Positions 30,253-39,186 of a stretch of DNA of 64,000 bases are shown piece by piece. The position numbers were made by a program, and so were the translations under genes. Below the pieces are notes generated by a model, which was not told the origin of the DNA, ran no database searches, and saw only the letters and a program-made list of their open reading frames with translations. This DNA comes from a virus. The first letter of the stretch is position 1, and each line of letters opens with the position of its first letter. The stretch lies in IMG/VR virus record IMGVR_UViG_3300045996_002337, positions 124,001 to 188,000 of that record; one strand, given 5' to 3'.

Positions 30253-31467
30253 TTATTCAATGTCTGGCTGGGTATCACCTGCGAGAAATTTTCGAACTTG
30301 TGCTAGGGTTGAGTTAACGCAAGGTTGCATGTCCGTGTACACGTATCGCCCGCAGCGACCGATGAAGTGAATGCCATCCGCCCTGGCCCGCTCACGGTAT
30401 TTCTTGTAGAGCTCACGGTTCGGGTCAACAGCATGAGACGTCTTCACTGGATAGTAGCGCTCCATGCTGTTGTCCTTGTAGTCGCACGGCTCTTCGATGG
30501 TAAGCGTCGTCCAGTGCGGATTGCCGCCGTGCCCCGGCAGCTGCTTCCACTCGGTGGCGCGGGTGTGCGGACCATCATGTGTGAAGTTGACGACTGGAGC
30601 GGAGAGCGCTTTCGGCAGCGGCACGCTGTACGTGTGGCACTTGATCGACCGCCAAGGTAGCTCGCCCATGTCGCAGTTGTAGTACGTGTCGATCGGCTCG
30701 GACGTGAAGACGGCGTCGAAGTTCACGTTGTCCCATTCGCGGTCGATGACGCATGGATACGAGTACGTCGCACCGTATTGCGGCAGTTGCTTCCGCTCGG
30801 TGCTGAGCTTGAGCGTGATGTTCGGGTGATCGAAGATGCGCTTGAACATCGCCGTGTACCCATCCTTTGGCAAGCACTGGTGCTTGTCCTTCGGGAAGTA
30901 GTAGGGGTCGTAGTCGCTCTTCGTGGGAATTCGTGCAGCCACAGATGTGGGCAAATCACTCAAATCCATGCCCCACATCTTCTTGGTGTAGGGCGCGAAG
31001 AACAGCTCGCAAAGCTCCTTGCCAACCGATGCCTCAACGTGCTGGCGCGAGTTGGTGATCTTGTCGTGCTTCACCAACTTTTTCTCAAAGAACTCCGTAA
31101 ACTGCCAGTCATCGAGGTAGTTCGGTCCATACGCGGCGACGATTTCATTCCCGAAAACCGTCTCAATGGTGCCTCGGTTGATTGGAAGCGGAACGTGCTG
31201 ACCATCTGGAAGCTGCGCGTGAACCCAGTGCTTGTACGGCAGCCACTCGGTGAAACGCGAAGCCCATTCCTGGGCGACGTCGTTGCTTCCGTGCCAGAGA
31301 TGGGGGCCATACTTATGCACCCGAATTCCATGCTCATTCACGAAATCATACGCGTTACCAGCGATGTGGTTGCGTTTGTCAATCACAAGCACCTCCCACC
31401 CTGCTTCTGCTAGCTCACGAGCAACAACTGCGCCGGCAAAACCAGCGCCAACAACCAAAGCTTTCAT
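30253..31467 (-). CDS. glf: UDP-galactopyranose mutase
   Basis: 404 residues, normal length. N-terminal FAD Rossmann motif VVGAGFAGAVVARELAE, then IDKRNHIAGNAYD, GPHLWHGSN, a long substrate domain with LPINRGTIETVFG and FFAPYTKKMWG, SYPCVIDREW, and the C-terminal FAD motif IHFIGRCGRYVYTDM. Interconverts UDP-galactopyranose and UDP-galactofuranose. A probable glycosyltransferase lies two genes upstream on the same overlapping operon, so UDP-Galf or a similar furanose donor may be used to glycosylate phage DNA or a virion component. Confidence 0.95.
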   Translation of the reverse strand: MKALVVGAGFAGAVVARELAEAGWEVLVIDKRNHIAGNAYDFVNEHGIRVHKYGPHLWHGSNDVAQEWASRFTEWLPYKHWVHAQLPDGQHVPLPINRGTIETVFGNEIVAAYGPNYLDDWQFTEFFEKKLVKHDKITNSRQHVEASVGKELCELFFAPYTKKMWGMDLSDLPTSVAARIPTKSDYDPYYFPKDKHQCLPKDGYTAMFKRIFDHPNITLKLSTERKQLPQYGATYSYPCVIDREWDNVNFDAVFTSEPIDTYYNCDMGELPWRSIKCHTYSVPLPKALSAPVVNFTHDGPHTRATEWKQLPGHGGNPHWTTLTIEEPCDYKDNSMERYYPVKTSHAVDPNRELYKKYRERARADGIHFIGRCGRYVYTDMQPCVNSTLAQVRKFLAGDTQPDIE

Positions 31468-31736
31468 TCTTTTCCCTTGTAAATGTGAATTGCGAAAGGA
31501 ACCTCATCGTTACAACTGATTTCCCAGAAGGCCACAAATCGCTGGGCCTTCATGTTGTATGTATGCTCAAGAACGTGCAACGAATAGCTGACATTGGTCG
31601 GGACGAGGCCCTTCAAAACCCCATGCCAAAACGATGCCAAATGCGATTCTTGTATATCGCGATATGGGCAGCCCGCAACATGGGTTTCGTAAAACTCAAG
31701 CAGAGCTTCAATTTGTTCTGGGGTGATATCGGTCAT
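31464..31736 (-). CDS. hypothetical protein between glycosyltransferase and glf (90 aa)
   Basis: Not recognised. Soluble, 4-nt overlaps with both neighbours, so translationally coupled to the glycosylation genes. The middle (VSYSLHVLEHTYNMKAQRFV) looks like a beta-rich core. Confidence 0.65.
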   Translation of the reverse strand: MTDITPEQIEALLEFYETHVAGCPYRDIQESHLASFWHGVLKGLVPTNVSYSLHVLEHTYNMKAQRFVAFWEISCNDEVPFAIHIYKGKE

Positions 31737-32917
31737 TTGTCAGCTTCCAAAATGGCGCGCAGTTCTTCCTTCTGCAGATCTTTGCTGAGGTGGTGCGTCT
31801 TGTACAGCGCGACCTTCTGTGCATCTGCAATGTCACGAAGCTCTTCATCGCTGAGGTTCACGAGATCGCTTGCCTTCAGGCCGTAGTACTCGTACTCGGC
31901 GCCGTAGTAGACACGCAGCTCCTTCTCTTCACCAATGAGGATAGATCCTGCATCAGCACACTGCAGAGGACGAGCGCGCCACCAGCCGGACCCAGCATGT
32001 TCGTAACCAGGCATCAAGCAGCCCCAGTCACGTGTGATGATTTCCACCATCTGATCTTCAGTCAGGCGTTTCTGTGTTTCAGCTTTCGACCCGTAAAGGT
32101 CAACAGCCCAACCACCGATCGTGCCTTCTTCGTCGTTCTTCGGGTTGCCCGTGTAGCCTTGCTTCTTCAGCCACTTCTGGGTCTTCGATTGAACGAGGGA
32201 GGCGAAGTTGAAGCGACGTTCCTTTTCAGGCAAACGAATCATTTTATAAATCGCAGCTGCATCGTCACCAAAGTTCAGCGTTGATTTCCAAGTCGGATCT
32301 TCCGAACCTTCATGAATCAAATCACCGATCTTTCGGTTGCGGTGGTACGGGTTCGGGTTGTAGACGAAGAGGCGGTCGCGTGGATAGGCGATCTTGTCGA
32401 ACAACAGGTGAGGACCGTAGTTCTCGTCGTCACCAACGTGCTCAGTGCGGAAGGCGCTGATCAGCATGCGATTCTTCATCGCGGTGATCGTAGCAATCGC
32501 GGCCATGAACTTGTCCTCATACGGCTGCACGACCTCGAGCGTCTTCTTGTTCACGTCGAGAATGAACTGCGCGAAGAGCTCATTCGGCTTCCCATCGCAC
32601 TTTGCCACGCCCTTGAACAGGTCAGGAACTTGCCAGTCATCGAACGCGAGGATGCACTTGGGATGTTGACTGATTGCCCAGAGGCCCTCGTAAACGGTGG
32701 TTGCCACGAGCTGACGAGGACCGGCAATGAACACGATGACTTCATCGTAGCCGCTCAGGTCTTCGCCGAGTGTGACTTGACGCTGCTCAACCTCGTGACC
32801 CATGTCAACGAGGCAGTTGAACAGAGAGTAGTGCGAAGGCACCACCTTCAAGTTTTGACGAAGGTAGAACTTGCGGGTGCACTGATTTTTGTTGAAGCCG
32901 GTGATGAGAATTTTCAT
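31733..32917 (-). CDS. probable glycosyltransferase (GT-B-like), candidate DNA glycosyltransferase
   Basis: 394 residues. N-terminal Rossmann-type start MKILITGFNKNQCTRKFYLR, VPSHYSLFNCLVDMGHEVEQ, and DEVIVFIAGPRQL; second half has GSKAETQKRLTEDQMVEII and MPGYEHAGSGWWRARPLQCAD, a layout similar to T4-type agt/GT-B enzymes with the donor site in the C-terminal half. No exact family match by eye. Co-operonic with glf via a 90-residue gene, which supports use of a UDP-furanose donor. With the dCMP-hydroxymethylase-like gene at 39500, cytosine glycosylation is the leading hypothesis. Confidence 0.62.
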   Translation of the reverse strand: MKILITGFNKNQCTRKFYLRQNLKVVPSHYSLFNCLVDMGHEVEQRQVTLGEDLSGYDEVIVFIAGPRQLVATTVYEGLWAISQHPKCILAFDDWQVPDLFKGVAKCDGKPNELFAQFILDVNKKTLEVVQPYEDKFMAAIATITAMKNRMLISAFRTEHVGDDENYGPHLLFDKIAYPRDRLFVYNPNPYHRNRKIGDLIHEGSEDPTWKSTLNFGDDAAAIYKMIRLPEKERRFNFASLVQSKTQKWLKKQGYTGNPKNDEEGTIGGWAVDLYGSKAETQKRLTEDQMVEIITRDWGCLMPGYEHAGSGWWRARPLQCADAGSILIGEEKELRVYYGAEYEYYGLKASDLVNLSDEELRDIADAQKVALYKTHHLSKDLQKEELRAILEADK

Positions 32918-33102
32918 TTGTTACCTAGTCGTTTGAGAAGTTCTTCACGGATGCCGTCTTGGTCGAACTCATACTTATTCGCGTGAAACCTGCAGTAAGG
33001 ATCATAGTGGTTGCAAGCCACAAATGTTTCAAACAGATCAATCAGCGCAGAATCTGAAAGAGCTTTCAGCTCTTCAAGGGACATCTGGTGATGATTGAAC
33101 AT
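32914..33102 (-). CDS. hypothetical small helical protein (62 aa)
   Basis: Begins at the ATG overlapping the stop of its upstream neighbour (TGATG) and overlaps the glycosyltransferase by 4 nt. Three predicted short helices with CNHYDPYC in the middle. Not recognised. Confidence 0.6.
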   Translation of the reverse strand: MFNHHQMSLEELKALSDSALIDLFETFVACNHYDPYCRFHANKYEFDQDGIREELLKRLGNK

Positions 33103-33314
33103 CAGAAAAACCAACCCATGAATGAACCAAGTGGTGGAATGAAGATGCCGACCACGCGCACGATGCCAATGCCCGTGGAAAGCGCGTCAGACATGCCGAT
33201 AAGATCAGCGATGTTCAGGCACCACCCGACGATACCAAGCACCGCTAGCGTTAGCCAAAACAAAAGCGCCACAAGGCCAATTTTTTCATAGCGCCGCAAT
33301 CCAGTTCGCTTCAT
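33102..33314 (-). CDS. small membrane protein, two TM segments (70 aa)
   Basis: Hydrophobic segments at about 11-33 (KIGLVALLFWLTLAVLGIVG) and 50-69 (GIVRVVGIFIPPLGSFMGWF). RBS AAGGAAG 4 nt before the ATG. Not recognised; could be holin-like by topology only. Confidence 0.65.
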   Translation of the reverse strand: MKRTGLRRYEKIGLVALLFWLTLAVLGIVGWCLNIADLIGMSDALSTGIGIVRVVGIFIPPLGSFMGWFF

Positions 33315-33385
33315 TTTCTTCCTTAAGGATGTTATGAGGTCTATTGTAACCCGACTTTGCCAGAGCCGATACCATATTTTATAGG

Positions 33386-33892
33386 TCAGAGCGCCCGTTT
33401 AAGTTCATCAATCAACGCGTACGGCTCTTTCGATTTGAACCGTTTTGCGAATTGGGGGTGATAGACCTTCACGTACTCAGATGTAGGAGCGTTGCGCCGC
33501 ACCCACATCTCGGCTTTGCCGCCGAGACAAATGATCGCTGGTTTACCGGCCATCAGATCCTGCACATAAACAGGGTCAAGCGTGGTCCCGTCTGCAAGTT
33601 CAGCGTTAAACCACACCAACTTTTCTTCCTCTATGCCCGCCTCGACAAGTTGCTTGTTGAGCCACAGGCTCGAGTTCTTTGTGCTGTAAAAGGGGGTGTG
33701 ATGGTAACCTGCAGTTGTTGGTCTACCTGGCCCGGGCGTGTCACCAATTACGATCGCCTTCGTTAAACCATTGTACTGTCGGTGCAGGGCCCGCAGGTAT
33801 ATATGCTTGCGAATCTGCAGCTGATCACGAATGCCCTTCTGAATTTCTGGTGTCAACTTGTCGAACGCCGCCCCAAAAATACTAGCGCCCAT
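33386..33892 (-). CDS. uracil-DNA-glycosylase-superfamily-like protein
   Basis: 168 residues; start at ATG 33892 with TTGGAG 6 nt upstream (a TTG at 33904 is the alternative). Pattern AIVIGDTPGPGRPTTAGYHH with PFYST, then AIICLGGKAEMWVRR and VKVYHPQFAKR, recalls the GDxPG, LG and HPS segments of UDG families 4/5. The catalytic HPS Ser is Gln here. Might act on modified or damaged bases, or belong to a non-excising branch found with base-hypermodification genes. Tentative. Confidence 0.5.
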   Translation of the reverse strand: MGASIFGAAFDKLTPEIQKGIRDQLQIRKHIYLRALHRQYNGLTKAIVIGDTPGPGRPTTAGYHHTPFYSTKNSSLWLNKQLVEAGIEEEKLVWFNAELADGTTLDPVYVQDLMAGKPAIICLGGKAEMWVRRNAPTSEYVKVYHPQFAKRFKSKEPYALIDELKRAL

Positions 33893-34595
33893 TTTTTGCT
33901 CCAAGGGTGGTCATGCCAATGTTGAAAGAGGACAAGCTCGTGTTGATCGTGGCCCGCTTCGAGATAGCTTTTTCTTCAGAGCGAGGGTCATCGTTGATCG
34001 AGAGCTTCACGAAATCATGAAGACGATCATATTCGGCGTCCTCAACCCCCAATGTGGTCTTCGCGGCGGGGCGAAGCTCTTCCTTGATGATGTCGGCCTT
34101 CTTGCAGATCTGCCGCTGGAGCTCTTGGCATTCCTCAACAATTGCGGCGATCAAAGTTTTGAGGTCGGTGATCTCGTCGAGGTTAAAGTACGCGGAAGAA
34201 TACTCATTATCCAAGTACTTGATTTCATTGGGTGTGAGCTCGTGATTTTTGATTTGGTGTTCGGGAGCGAGCGACACACTGATGCCGTATTGGGCAAGGT
34301 GATCGCGTACGATTTGTCCGCTGCCAATGAAATCCAACACACGGTACATGCCTGCGAAGCTGTCAAGGAGGGCCTCCATGCGGCCCTTCGAGTTGGGCGT
34401 GGGCCAGCCGCCACCCAAATAATAAAGCGCGTCGACGGCTTTCTTCACATCTGCGTGTGAGACGCCTGCTGAATAAACGGCGATGTCAGTGAGCGCGCGG
34501 TACTGGCTATAGTGCTCAGTAATTTCTGCGCGAATCGCAACCGCCGTTTTGATCAGGCCGAGCGCCTCTTCAGCTTTCGCAACGAGTTTAGTCAT
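33882..34595 (-). CDS. hypothetical protein (237 aa)
   Basis: Start at ATG 34595 with TGGAG upstream. Largely helical, with DEITDLKTLIAAIVEECQEL followed by a long charged helix. Not recognised. Overlaps the UDG-like gene by 11 nt. Confidence 0.66.
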   Translation of the reverse strand: MTKLVAKAEEALGLIKTAVAIRAEITEHYSQYRALTDIAVYSAGVSHADVKKAVDALYYLGGGWPTPNSKGRMEALLDSFAGMYRVLDFIGSGQIVRDHLAQYGISVSLAPEHQIKNHELTPNEIKYLDNEYSSAYFNLDEITDLKTLIAAIVEECQELQRQICKKADIIKEELRPAAKTTLGVEDAEYDRLHDFVKLSINDDPRSEEKAISKRATINTSLSSFNIGMTTLGAKNGR

Positions 34596-34615
34596 TGTGG
34601 CTCCAGTAAAAGAAC

Positions 34616-34644
34616 ATTCTAACACCTGTTGCCACAATTGTACA
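34616..34644 (-). promoter_or_regulatory. promoter, TGTACA-N17-TAGAAT
   Basis: Minus strand TGTACA (34639-34644), a spacer containing ACAGGT, TAGAAT (34616-34621). About 20 nt to the gene start at 34595, which has its own ribosome binding site. Confidence 0.72.
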
Positions 34645-34860
34645 CTATCGCCTAATCAGATCCTGCGCAGCCACGTCAATCTTCAGGAGGTGAAGCTTTT
34701 CACAAAGCTCCTCGTCGCTGTGTATGTAAAGGAACTTGTCGGCGAGCAGTTCGTGCTTTGGATCCGCGTGATGGTAAATGAACGTGATATAGCCCTGGCT
34801 CTGACTCTCGTTCAACAGGCTCCGAATCCCGTGGGGATTTGAGATGGCGATGACCTTCAT
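34645..34860 (-). CDS. hypothetical small alpha/beta protein (71 aa)
   Basis: Not recognised. VIAISNPHGIRSLLNESQSQ opening suggests a strand-loop-helix. 4-nt overlap with the gene upstream. Confidence 0.6.
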   Translation of the reverse strand: MKVIAISNPHGIRSLLNESQSQGYITFIYHHADPKHELLADKFLYIHSDEELCEKLHLLKIDVAAQDLIRR

Positions 34861-35282
34861 AGCGGCTTGTCATTGACGAGGACGTCGACTTCGAACTTTT
34901 TCTGTTCCATGTCGTAGTAGAAAATGTTCACTGCGTCGATGCGTGCATTCGTGCTGTAACCACCGTCGGTGGTGTCCCGCTGGACGAAGCTGTCGCGAAA
35001 TTGATCGATGGCCTTTTTATCCATGCCAAGCTCAGAGAGGTGCTGCTCCAATGCTTGCTCCTCAAGGCGCCGATCGTAGAGCCCAGAGTACTCTGGGGTG
35101 CGCATGAACGCCAGGCCATAGAGGTGACCCTTCATCTCGTTGAACTGCAGACGCGGCTTGTAGAAGCACGACTCCGTCGAATAGGCATCTGCATCGCCAT
35201 GCATGAAGCCCACCTCGATCTCGTACACGTCCTTATAGGTAGGAAGCTCGACCTCTTTCCCAATCGTGAGCTTAACGGTCAT
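34857..35282 (-). CDS. hypothetical protein (141 aa)
   Basis: Start at ATG 35282, inside the end of the dTMP-kinase-like gene. Beta-rich first half and helical middle (YDRRLEEQALEQHLSELGMD). Not recognised. Confidence 0.62.
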   Translation of the reverse strand: MTVKLTIGKEVELPTYKDVYEIEVGFMHGDADAYSTESCFYKPRLQFNEMKGHLYGLAFMRTPEYSGLYDRRLEEQALEQHLSELGMDKKAIDQFRDSFVQRDTTDGGYSTNARIDAVNIFYYDMEQKKFEVDVLVNDKPL

Positions 35283-35859
35283 GGAGCGCCTCGCTAAGAA
35301 TTTCATCCCTGCTTCGGAAACTGCCGTCTCTTGCGGTGACACAGATCATTCTCTTATCGAGGATGATTGACCTGTTAAAGGCAGCGACGAAGAGCTCCTG
35401 TTCATCACGACGCTTTGTATCATCAAAGCTTTCACCATCTGAAACGAAGTGCTTGCTGCGGTCAAAATCCTCAACGAGAAGAATGAGGCGAACGAGAGAA
35501 TCATTTAATTGGTGTACGCGCTCAAGCTCGAAGACGTAGTCGCCTGAGTAGCCGCGATAGAGAGGTGCGTAGACTGCTTCACCAAGATGCCAGCGGTCAA
35601 AGATGATGCTCGCACCTGACTGCGCAAGGATCATCGAGTGTGAAAAGCTGGCGCGCTGGTAGAGGTACGCCCCATTACGTGATTGACCTTGACCTTCAAA
35701 TTCCTTGTTCCACCGCTCGGCCGCCTCCTCGTAAACCTTCAGAATTTCTGGTTTGCCGAAATGAATGACCTGGAAGAAGCCTTCGCGCTGCTTAATTCCG
35801 TCGATGAGTGTTGACTTACCGAGACGGTCAAGCCCCTCAATTGCATATACTGATGGCAT
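35272..35859 (-). CDS. thymidylate-kinase-like dNMP kinase
   Basis: 195 residues. P-loop IEGLDRLGKSTLIDGI (Tmk-type GLDRxGKST), then ASFSHSMILAQSGASIIFDR and WHLGEAVYAPLYRGYSGDYV in place of the Tmk DRY region, LILLVEDFDRSKHF. Phosphorylates dTMP or, in a phage with modified bases, possibly a modified dNMP. Confidence 0.82.
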   Translation of the reverse strand: MPSVYAIEGLDRLGKSTLIDGIKQREGFFQVIHFGKPEILKVYEEAAERWNKEFEGQGQSRNGAYLYQRASFSHSMILAQSGASIIFDRWHLGEAVYAPLYRGYSGDYVFELERVHQLNDSLVRLILLVEDFDRSKHFVSDGESFDDTKRRDEQELFVAAFNRSIILDKRMICVTARDGSFRSRDEILSEALHDR

Positions 35860-36149
35860 TAAACCTCCAAAATAATTTGATAACGATTCAAGATTGCAAC
35901 GGTCCGCTCGGAGTCGTCCACCTGAGTAACATGGAGGTCAACGTCATCGGCCGCCCTCGCCTGAAAATCCTTATCGGTGATCTGCTCAATGGTGCCCATG
36001 AGCTTCATCGACGCGCGCTGGTATGTGCCTGGACCGAGGCGCGTCACATACAGCATCGCTGAGATTACCTGAAGTTCCTCAACGGTCATTCGAAGAGTGA
36101 ACTCACCCTCTCCGGCTGGCTCGTCATATTCACGTGAGCAGATATTCAT
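35859..36149 (-). CDS. hypothetical protein (96 aa)
   Basis: Not recognised. Residues 17-55 (LRMTVEELQVISAMLYVTRL) are helical and the C-terminus beta-like. Shares one base with the next gene and overlaps the upstream gene by 4 nt. Confidence 0.62.
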   Translation of the reverse strand: MNICSREYDEPAGEGEFTLRMTVEELQVISAMLYVTRLGPGTYQRASMKLMGTIEQITDKDFQARAADDVDLHVTQVDDSERTVAILNRYQIILEV

Positions 36150-36346
36150 TGCTTTGTCTTAGGTGTGTTTGCAAGGAGTGATTGTAACACGCGGTGCTGT
36201 GGGACGTCGATCTTTTCCCGTTCAACAAACAGGGCGCCGTCGTACAGCATTGGCTGGCCAATGAACGTAGACCAGTCATGGTTGAGTGATTCCGCGTTGA
36301 ACGTTGCATGCATCGCGGAACGACGAGCAGTGCGTGATTTCATCAA
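36146..36346 (-). CDS. hypothetical protein (66 aa)
   Basis: Not recognised. Basic N-terminus, then MLYDGALFVEREKIDVPQH. 4-nt overlaps on both sides place it in the AAA+ ATPase operon. Confidence 0.55.
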   Translation of the reverse strand: MMKSRTARRSAMHATFNAESLNHDWSTFIGQPMLYDGALFVEREKIDVPQHRVLQSLLANTPKTKQ

Positions 36347-37416
36347 ATGAATCCCGGGCCGCGTTTGCGACGTTGATTGTCGCTAGGTTGCTGGCAAAAG
36401 AGCTCTGCCAGAGTAACGCGCGTCTTGCCTTCTGGCACCTGCCCCTTGCCAGTTTCCTTGATGATTACTTCCGCTTCCGAGACGGTCAGAGGCCGAAATT
36501 CAACGACGTCAAAACAGCGGCCGGGCCGCATGAGAGCCGGGTCGATATCTGAGATGTTCGGCAGGTTGGTCGAGAAGATCATCTTCTTGTCGGAAGCCGA
36601 GATCAGACCATCCGACACGTTCAGAAATTTGTGCATCATGGTGTTGCCGTCTGCGCGTGATTGGAGGAACGCGTCTGCATCTTCCATCACGAGAAAGCGA
36701 CTGTCATCATCAATGAAGCCAGCGAACAGACCGTCGTCCATCATCACCTTCTCATCGTACGCGACCTTTGCATTTCCACCGGAGCGGTGGATCAGGTTCT
36801 TGATGAAGGTCGTCTTGCCAGTTCCCGGTGGGCCAATCAAGATCAGGACGCTGGCATCCGAATTCAGGTAATCGTCGATGTAGTCGATCAGGTTCTTCTG
36901 GATCCACGGATACGCACCGTTGATGGCCGGGCGGTAGTTCAGTGGAACGCGAATCGTATCACCTCGGGTGGAGTAGACCCACTCGATCAGGCTTTGGGCC
37001 CGCCGGAAATGTTCGTCAAAGCAACTAACCCACCGCTTAACCCACTCCATATCCCCGATATGCTCAACTGCAAGTTTGCCACGGGAGTGAGTGATGCGAA
37101 GAATTCCAGAGCTTTCAACGATCACCACACGCTGGGCGGAGTAGAAGGTGAATTTCTTCGCGCGATCAGGAACCCACTCTGCGAGAGAGAAACCTGCCGG
37201 TACGAGCCAGGTAACGTCGATCTGGATCGTAGCGGCACCACTCAGGTGCCGCTGGCGAAGGACATCCGCCAGAACCCATTCCTCTGAGCCGTAAACGCCG
37301 AGCACGACTTCGTTTCGTTCGACTGTTCTCGGCGCAAAAATGTGGGCGTCGTCCATTGCAGTGTCGTGCTGCTCAGGCAGCGACTCGAAATAATCTTGAT
37401 GGGCTGAATAGTTCAT
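36343..37416 (-). CDS. AAA+ ATPase (Bcs1/FtsH-like core)
   Basis: 357 residues. N-terminal ~150 residues form a divergent domain; then Walker A LILIGPPGTGKTTFIKNL, Walker B SRFLVMEDADAFL, sensor 1 KKMIFSTNLPNI, and the second region of homology DIDPALMRPGRCFDVVEF. The C-terminus is short and polar. Pattern fits Bcs1-like AAA ATPases; a remodelling role in DNA processing is suggested by the helicase gene just upstream, not shown. ATG is 6 bp from TATAAT. Confidence 0.85.
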   Translation of the reverse strand: MNYSAHQDYFESLPEQHDTAMDDAHIFAPRTVERNEVVLGVYGSEEWVLADVLRQRHLSGAATIQIDVTWLVPAGFSLAEWVPDRAKKFTFYSAQRVVIVESSGILRITHSRGKLAVEHIGDMEWVKRWVSCFDEHFRRAQSLIEWVYSTRGDTIRVPLNYRPAINGAYPWIQKNLIDYIDDYLNSDASVLILIGPPGTGKTTFIKNLIHRSGGNAKVAYDEKVMMDDGLFAGFIDDDSRFLVMEDADAFLQSRADGNTMMHKFLNVSDGLISASDKKMIFSTNLPNISDIDPALMRPGRCFDVVEFRPLTVSEAEVIIKETGKGQVPEGKTRVTLAELFCQQPSDNQRRKRGPGFI

Positions 37417-37422
37417 AATGAG

Positions 37423-37428
37423 ATTATA
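37423..37428 (-). promoter_or_regulatory. TATAAT box 6 bp before AAA+ ATG
   Basis: Minus-strand TATAAT, CTCATT, ATG. The -35 position lies in the helicase 3' end and reads AGCTTG, a weak match. Confidence 0.5.
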
Positions 37429-37434
37429 ACTCGT

Positions 37435-39186
37435 TTAATTATCACCAAGCTGCGAAGTGAAGGATGTTTTGAACTCGTCTGCCCAGGCGTTCGTCTTCGA
37501 GGTCCAGAGCCGCTGAATGCCGGCGTCCAAACAGTACGTGGTGGCCCAATCCGTTGCTGAACGTACGGAACGTCCGGCGCCCTGCGTAACCTTCATCAGC
37601 GCGGTCAGTGAGTAGATGTCAGGGTACACGTTCAGGATATGTGCAACCCGCTTGTCGCCGAGTGATCCGAACGGGGCTTTACACAGAATCTGAAAGCGAG
37701 AAAGATCCCCTGGCAAGTCAATACCTTCAAAGCCTGATGGCGTCAGCAGAACAGCCGGCCCTCGTGTGTACGCCTTAAACTCCTCAAGCACATCAGCCAA
37801 CTTCTCGCCACGTTGCTGTTCAAACACCCGGTAGTTTCCGCCCATTTGGCGAAGCGTTTCGGAAACCGATTGAACGATCACAAAAGACGGAGCTAGAATG
37901 ATGCCACGTTCCCCCTTCTTCGTATGGTGATCCACAATTTGATAGACGGAAGCACACAGCTTTTTAATGGTGGCCGGGTCCTTCATGGTCGTGTAGTTTA
38001 ACGCCTGCGTCTTGAAAAAGATAACCTTCTTGTTTTCTGGCGGAAACTGCGGATCAAGCTTGATGAACTTTGTTTCACCTGGCAGCGTCATCGTTCGCTT
38101 AGCAAATACGTCGCTGATTGTCGCTGACATGAGGAGATTGTGATCCGCGTTGTCGAGGGCCTCGAACATGTCACCAACAAAGATCGGCTTGACAGAGACT
38201 TCGTGCTCATGTTGCCCCTTCTTGGTGTCCTTTGCTTTGTGCTCGAACACGTGCGGATAACCAAAGATGATCAGGTCGTCGATCTTGCAACCGAGGTTGT
38301 AGTACTTCTTTGAAAGCTTTGAAAGCGTAAGGTACTTCTTGTGATTGCGATTGTTGCGATCAGCTTCACGGGCAGCTGCCTCCGAGATTTGCTTGTACGT
38401 GGCATGCAGCGTCTGGAGGTACGCCATGTACGTTTGGTCAGTGATCTTACCAGCGATCAGGTGTTCGCGAATTGTCTTCAGGTTCTTGAAGATGTCCGTG
38501 TTACCGACTGATAGTTGCTCACTGATTTCCTCGGCGAACTGGGCCAGCCGCTTCTCGGAGAAGAAGATGGCGTTGTGCTCAACGAACAGATCATTAATGA
38601 GGTGCGCTTCGTCAAACACACAGACGGACCGCTTTTCCATCGGGTGAGTAGAGTACATACGATCGAGAAAGTACCACGAGTAGTTCGTGATCAGGTGCCG
38701 TGAGCTGTTCTTCTTCGACCGTGAACGTTTGTACTCGCAGGAATCGCAGTGTGCCTGGATGATGGAGTCCATTGCCTGCTTTTGAAACATCACGATCGAG
38801 CATGACTCAGCGTTCTGCGGTTCCTCGGGCACCGACAGGGCAGAACACTCGTAGTTACCGGCACCTTTGATGATGTGGAAGATGTTGTCGTCAGGCGCCG
38901 AATCATCTACGAAAGTGTCATGATACTGGTGCGCAAGCACGTTCGTCGCTGTGAGGAGAAAGGAAGCGCCTGCCGATGTGCCAGGATGCTTAACTGTGTG
39001 GATCACATCTGCCACAATTGCACCAATGATCGACTTACCAGTTCCGGTTGGAGCGGACAGAATCACATTCTTCACCTTCTCATCGAGAAAGGCAATGAGA
39101 ATTTTGTCAATGTGTTCAACCTGGCGATCACGCGGTTTGAACCCGATGCGATCATAGGCTTCTAGAATTTGTTTTTCGTATCTCAT
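37435..39186 (-). CDS. DinG/XPD-type superfamily 2 helicase
   Basis: 583 residues. Motif I VILSAPTGTGKSIIGAIVAD; four cysteines at YEC, ESC, HCDSC between motif I and the DEAH box, placed as in the Fe-S cluster of DinG/XPD; DEAH box CVFDEAHLIND; motif III LMSATISD; C-terminal GIILAPSFVIV and the VI region VTQGAGRSVRS. 5'-3' helicase with probable Fe-S domain; likely unwinds recombination or replication intermediates, as T4 Dda/UvsW do by other folds. Confidence 0.9.
   Translation of the reverse strand: MRYEKQILEAYDRIGFKPRDRQVEHIDKILIAFLDEKVKNVILSAPTGTGKSIIGAIVADVIHTVKHPGTSAGASFLLTATNVLAHQYHDTFVDDSAPDDNIFHIIKGAGNYECSALSVPEEPQNAESCSIVMFQKQAMDSIIQAHCDSCEYKRSRSKKNSSRHLITNYSWYFLDRMYSTHPMEKRSVCVFDEAHLINDLFVEHNAIFFSEKRLAQFAEEISEQLSVGNTDIFKNLKTIREHLIAGKITDQTYMAYLQTLHATYKQISEAAAREADRNNRNHKKYLTLSKLSKKYYNLGCKIDDLIIFGYPHVFEHKAKDTKKGQHEHEVSVKPIFVGDMFEALDNADHNLLMSATISDVFAKRTMTLPGETKFIKLDPQFPPENKKVIFFKTQALNYTTMKDPATIKKLCASVYQIVDHHTKKGERGIILAPSFVIVQSVSETLRQMGGNYRVFEQQRGEKLADVLEEFKAYTRGPAVLLTPSGFEGIDLPGDLSRFQILCKAPFGSLGDKRVAHILNVYPDIYSLTALMKVTQGAGRSVRSATDWATTYCLDAGIQRLWTSKTNAWADEFKTSFTSQLGDN

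Noticed and set aside
33343-33348. TACAAT box before the 70-residue membrane protein
   Set aside because: No acceptable -35 (TATCGG) and no 6-nt ATG; left out as too weak.
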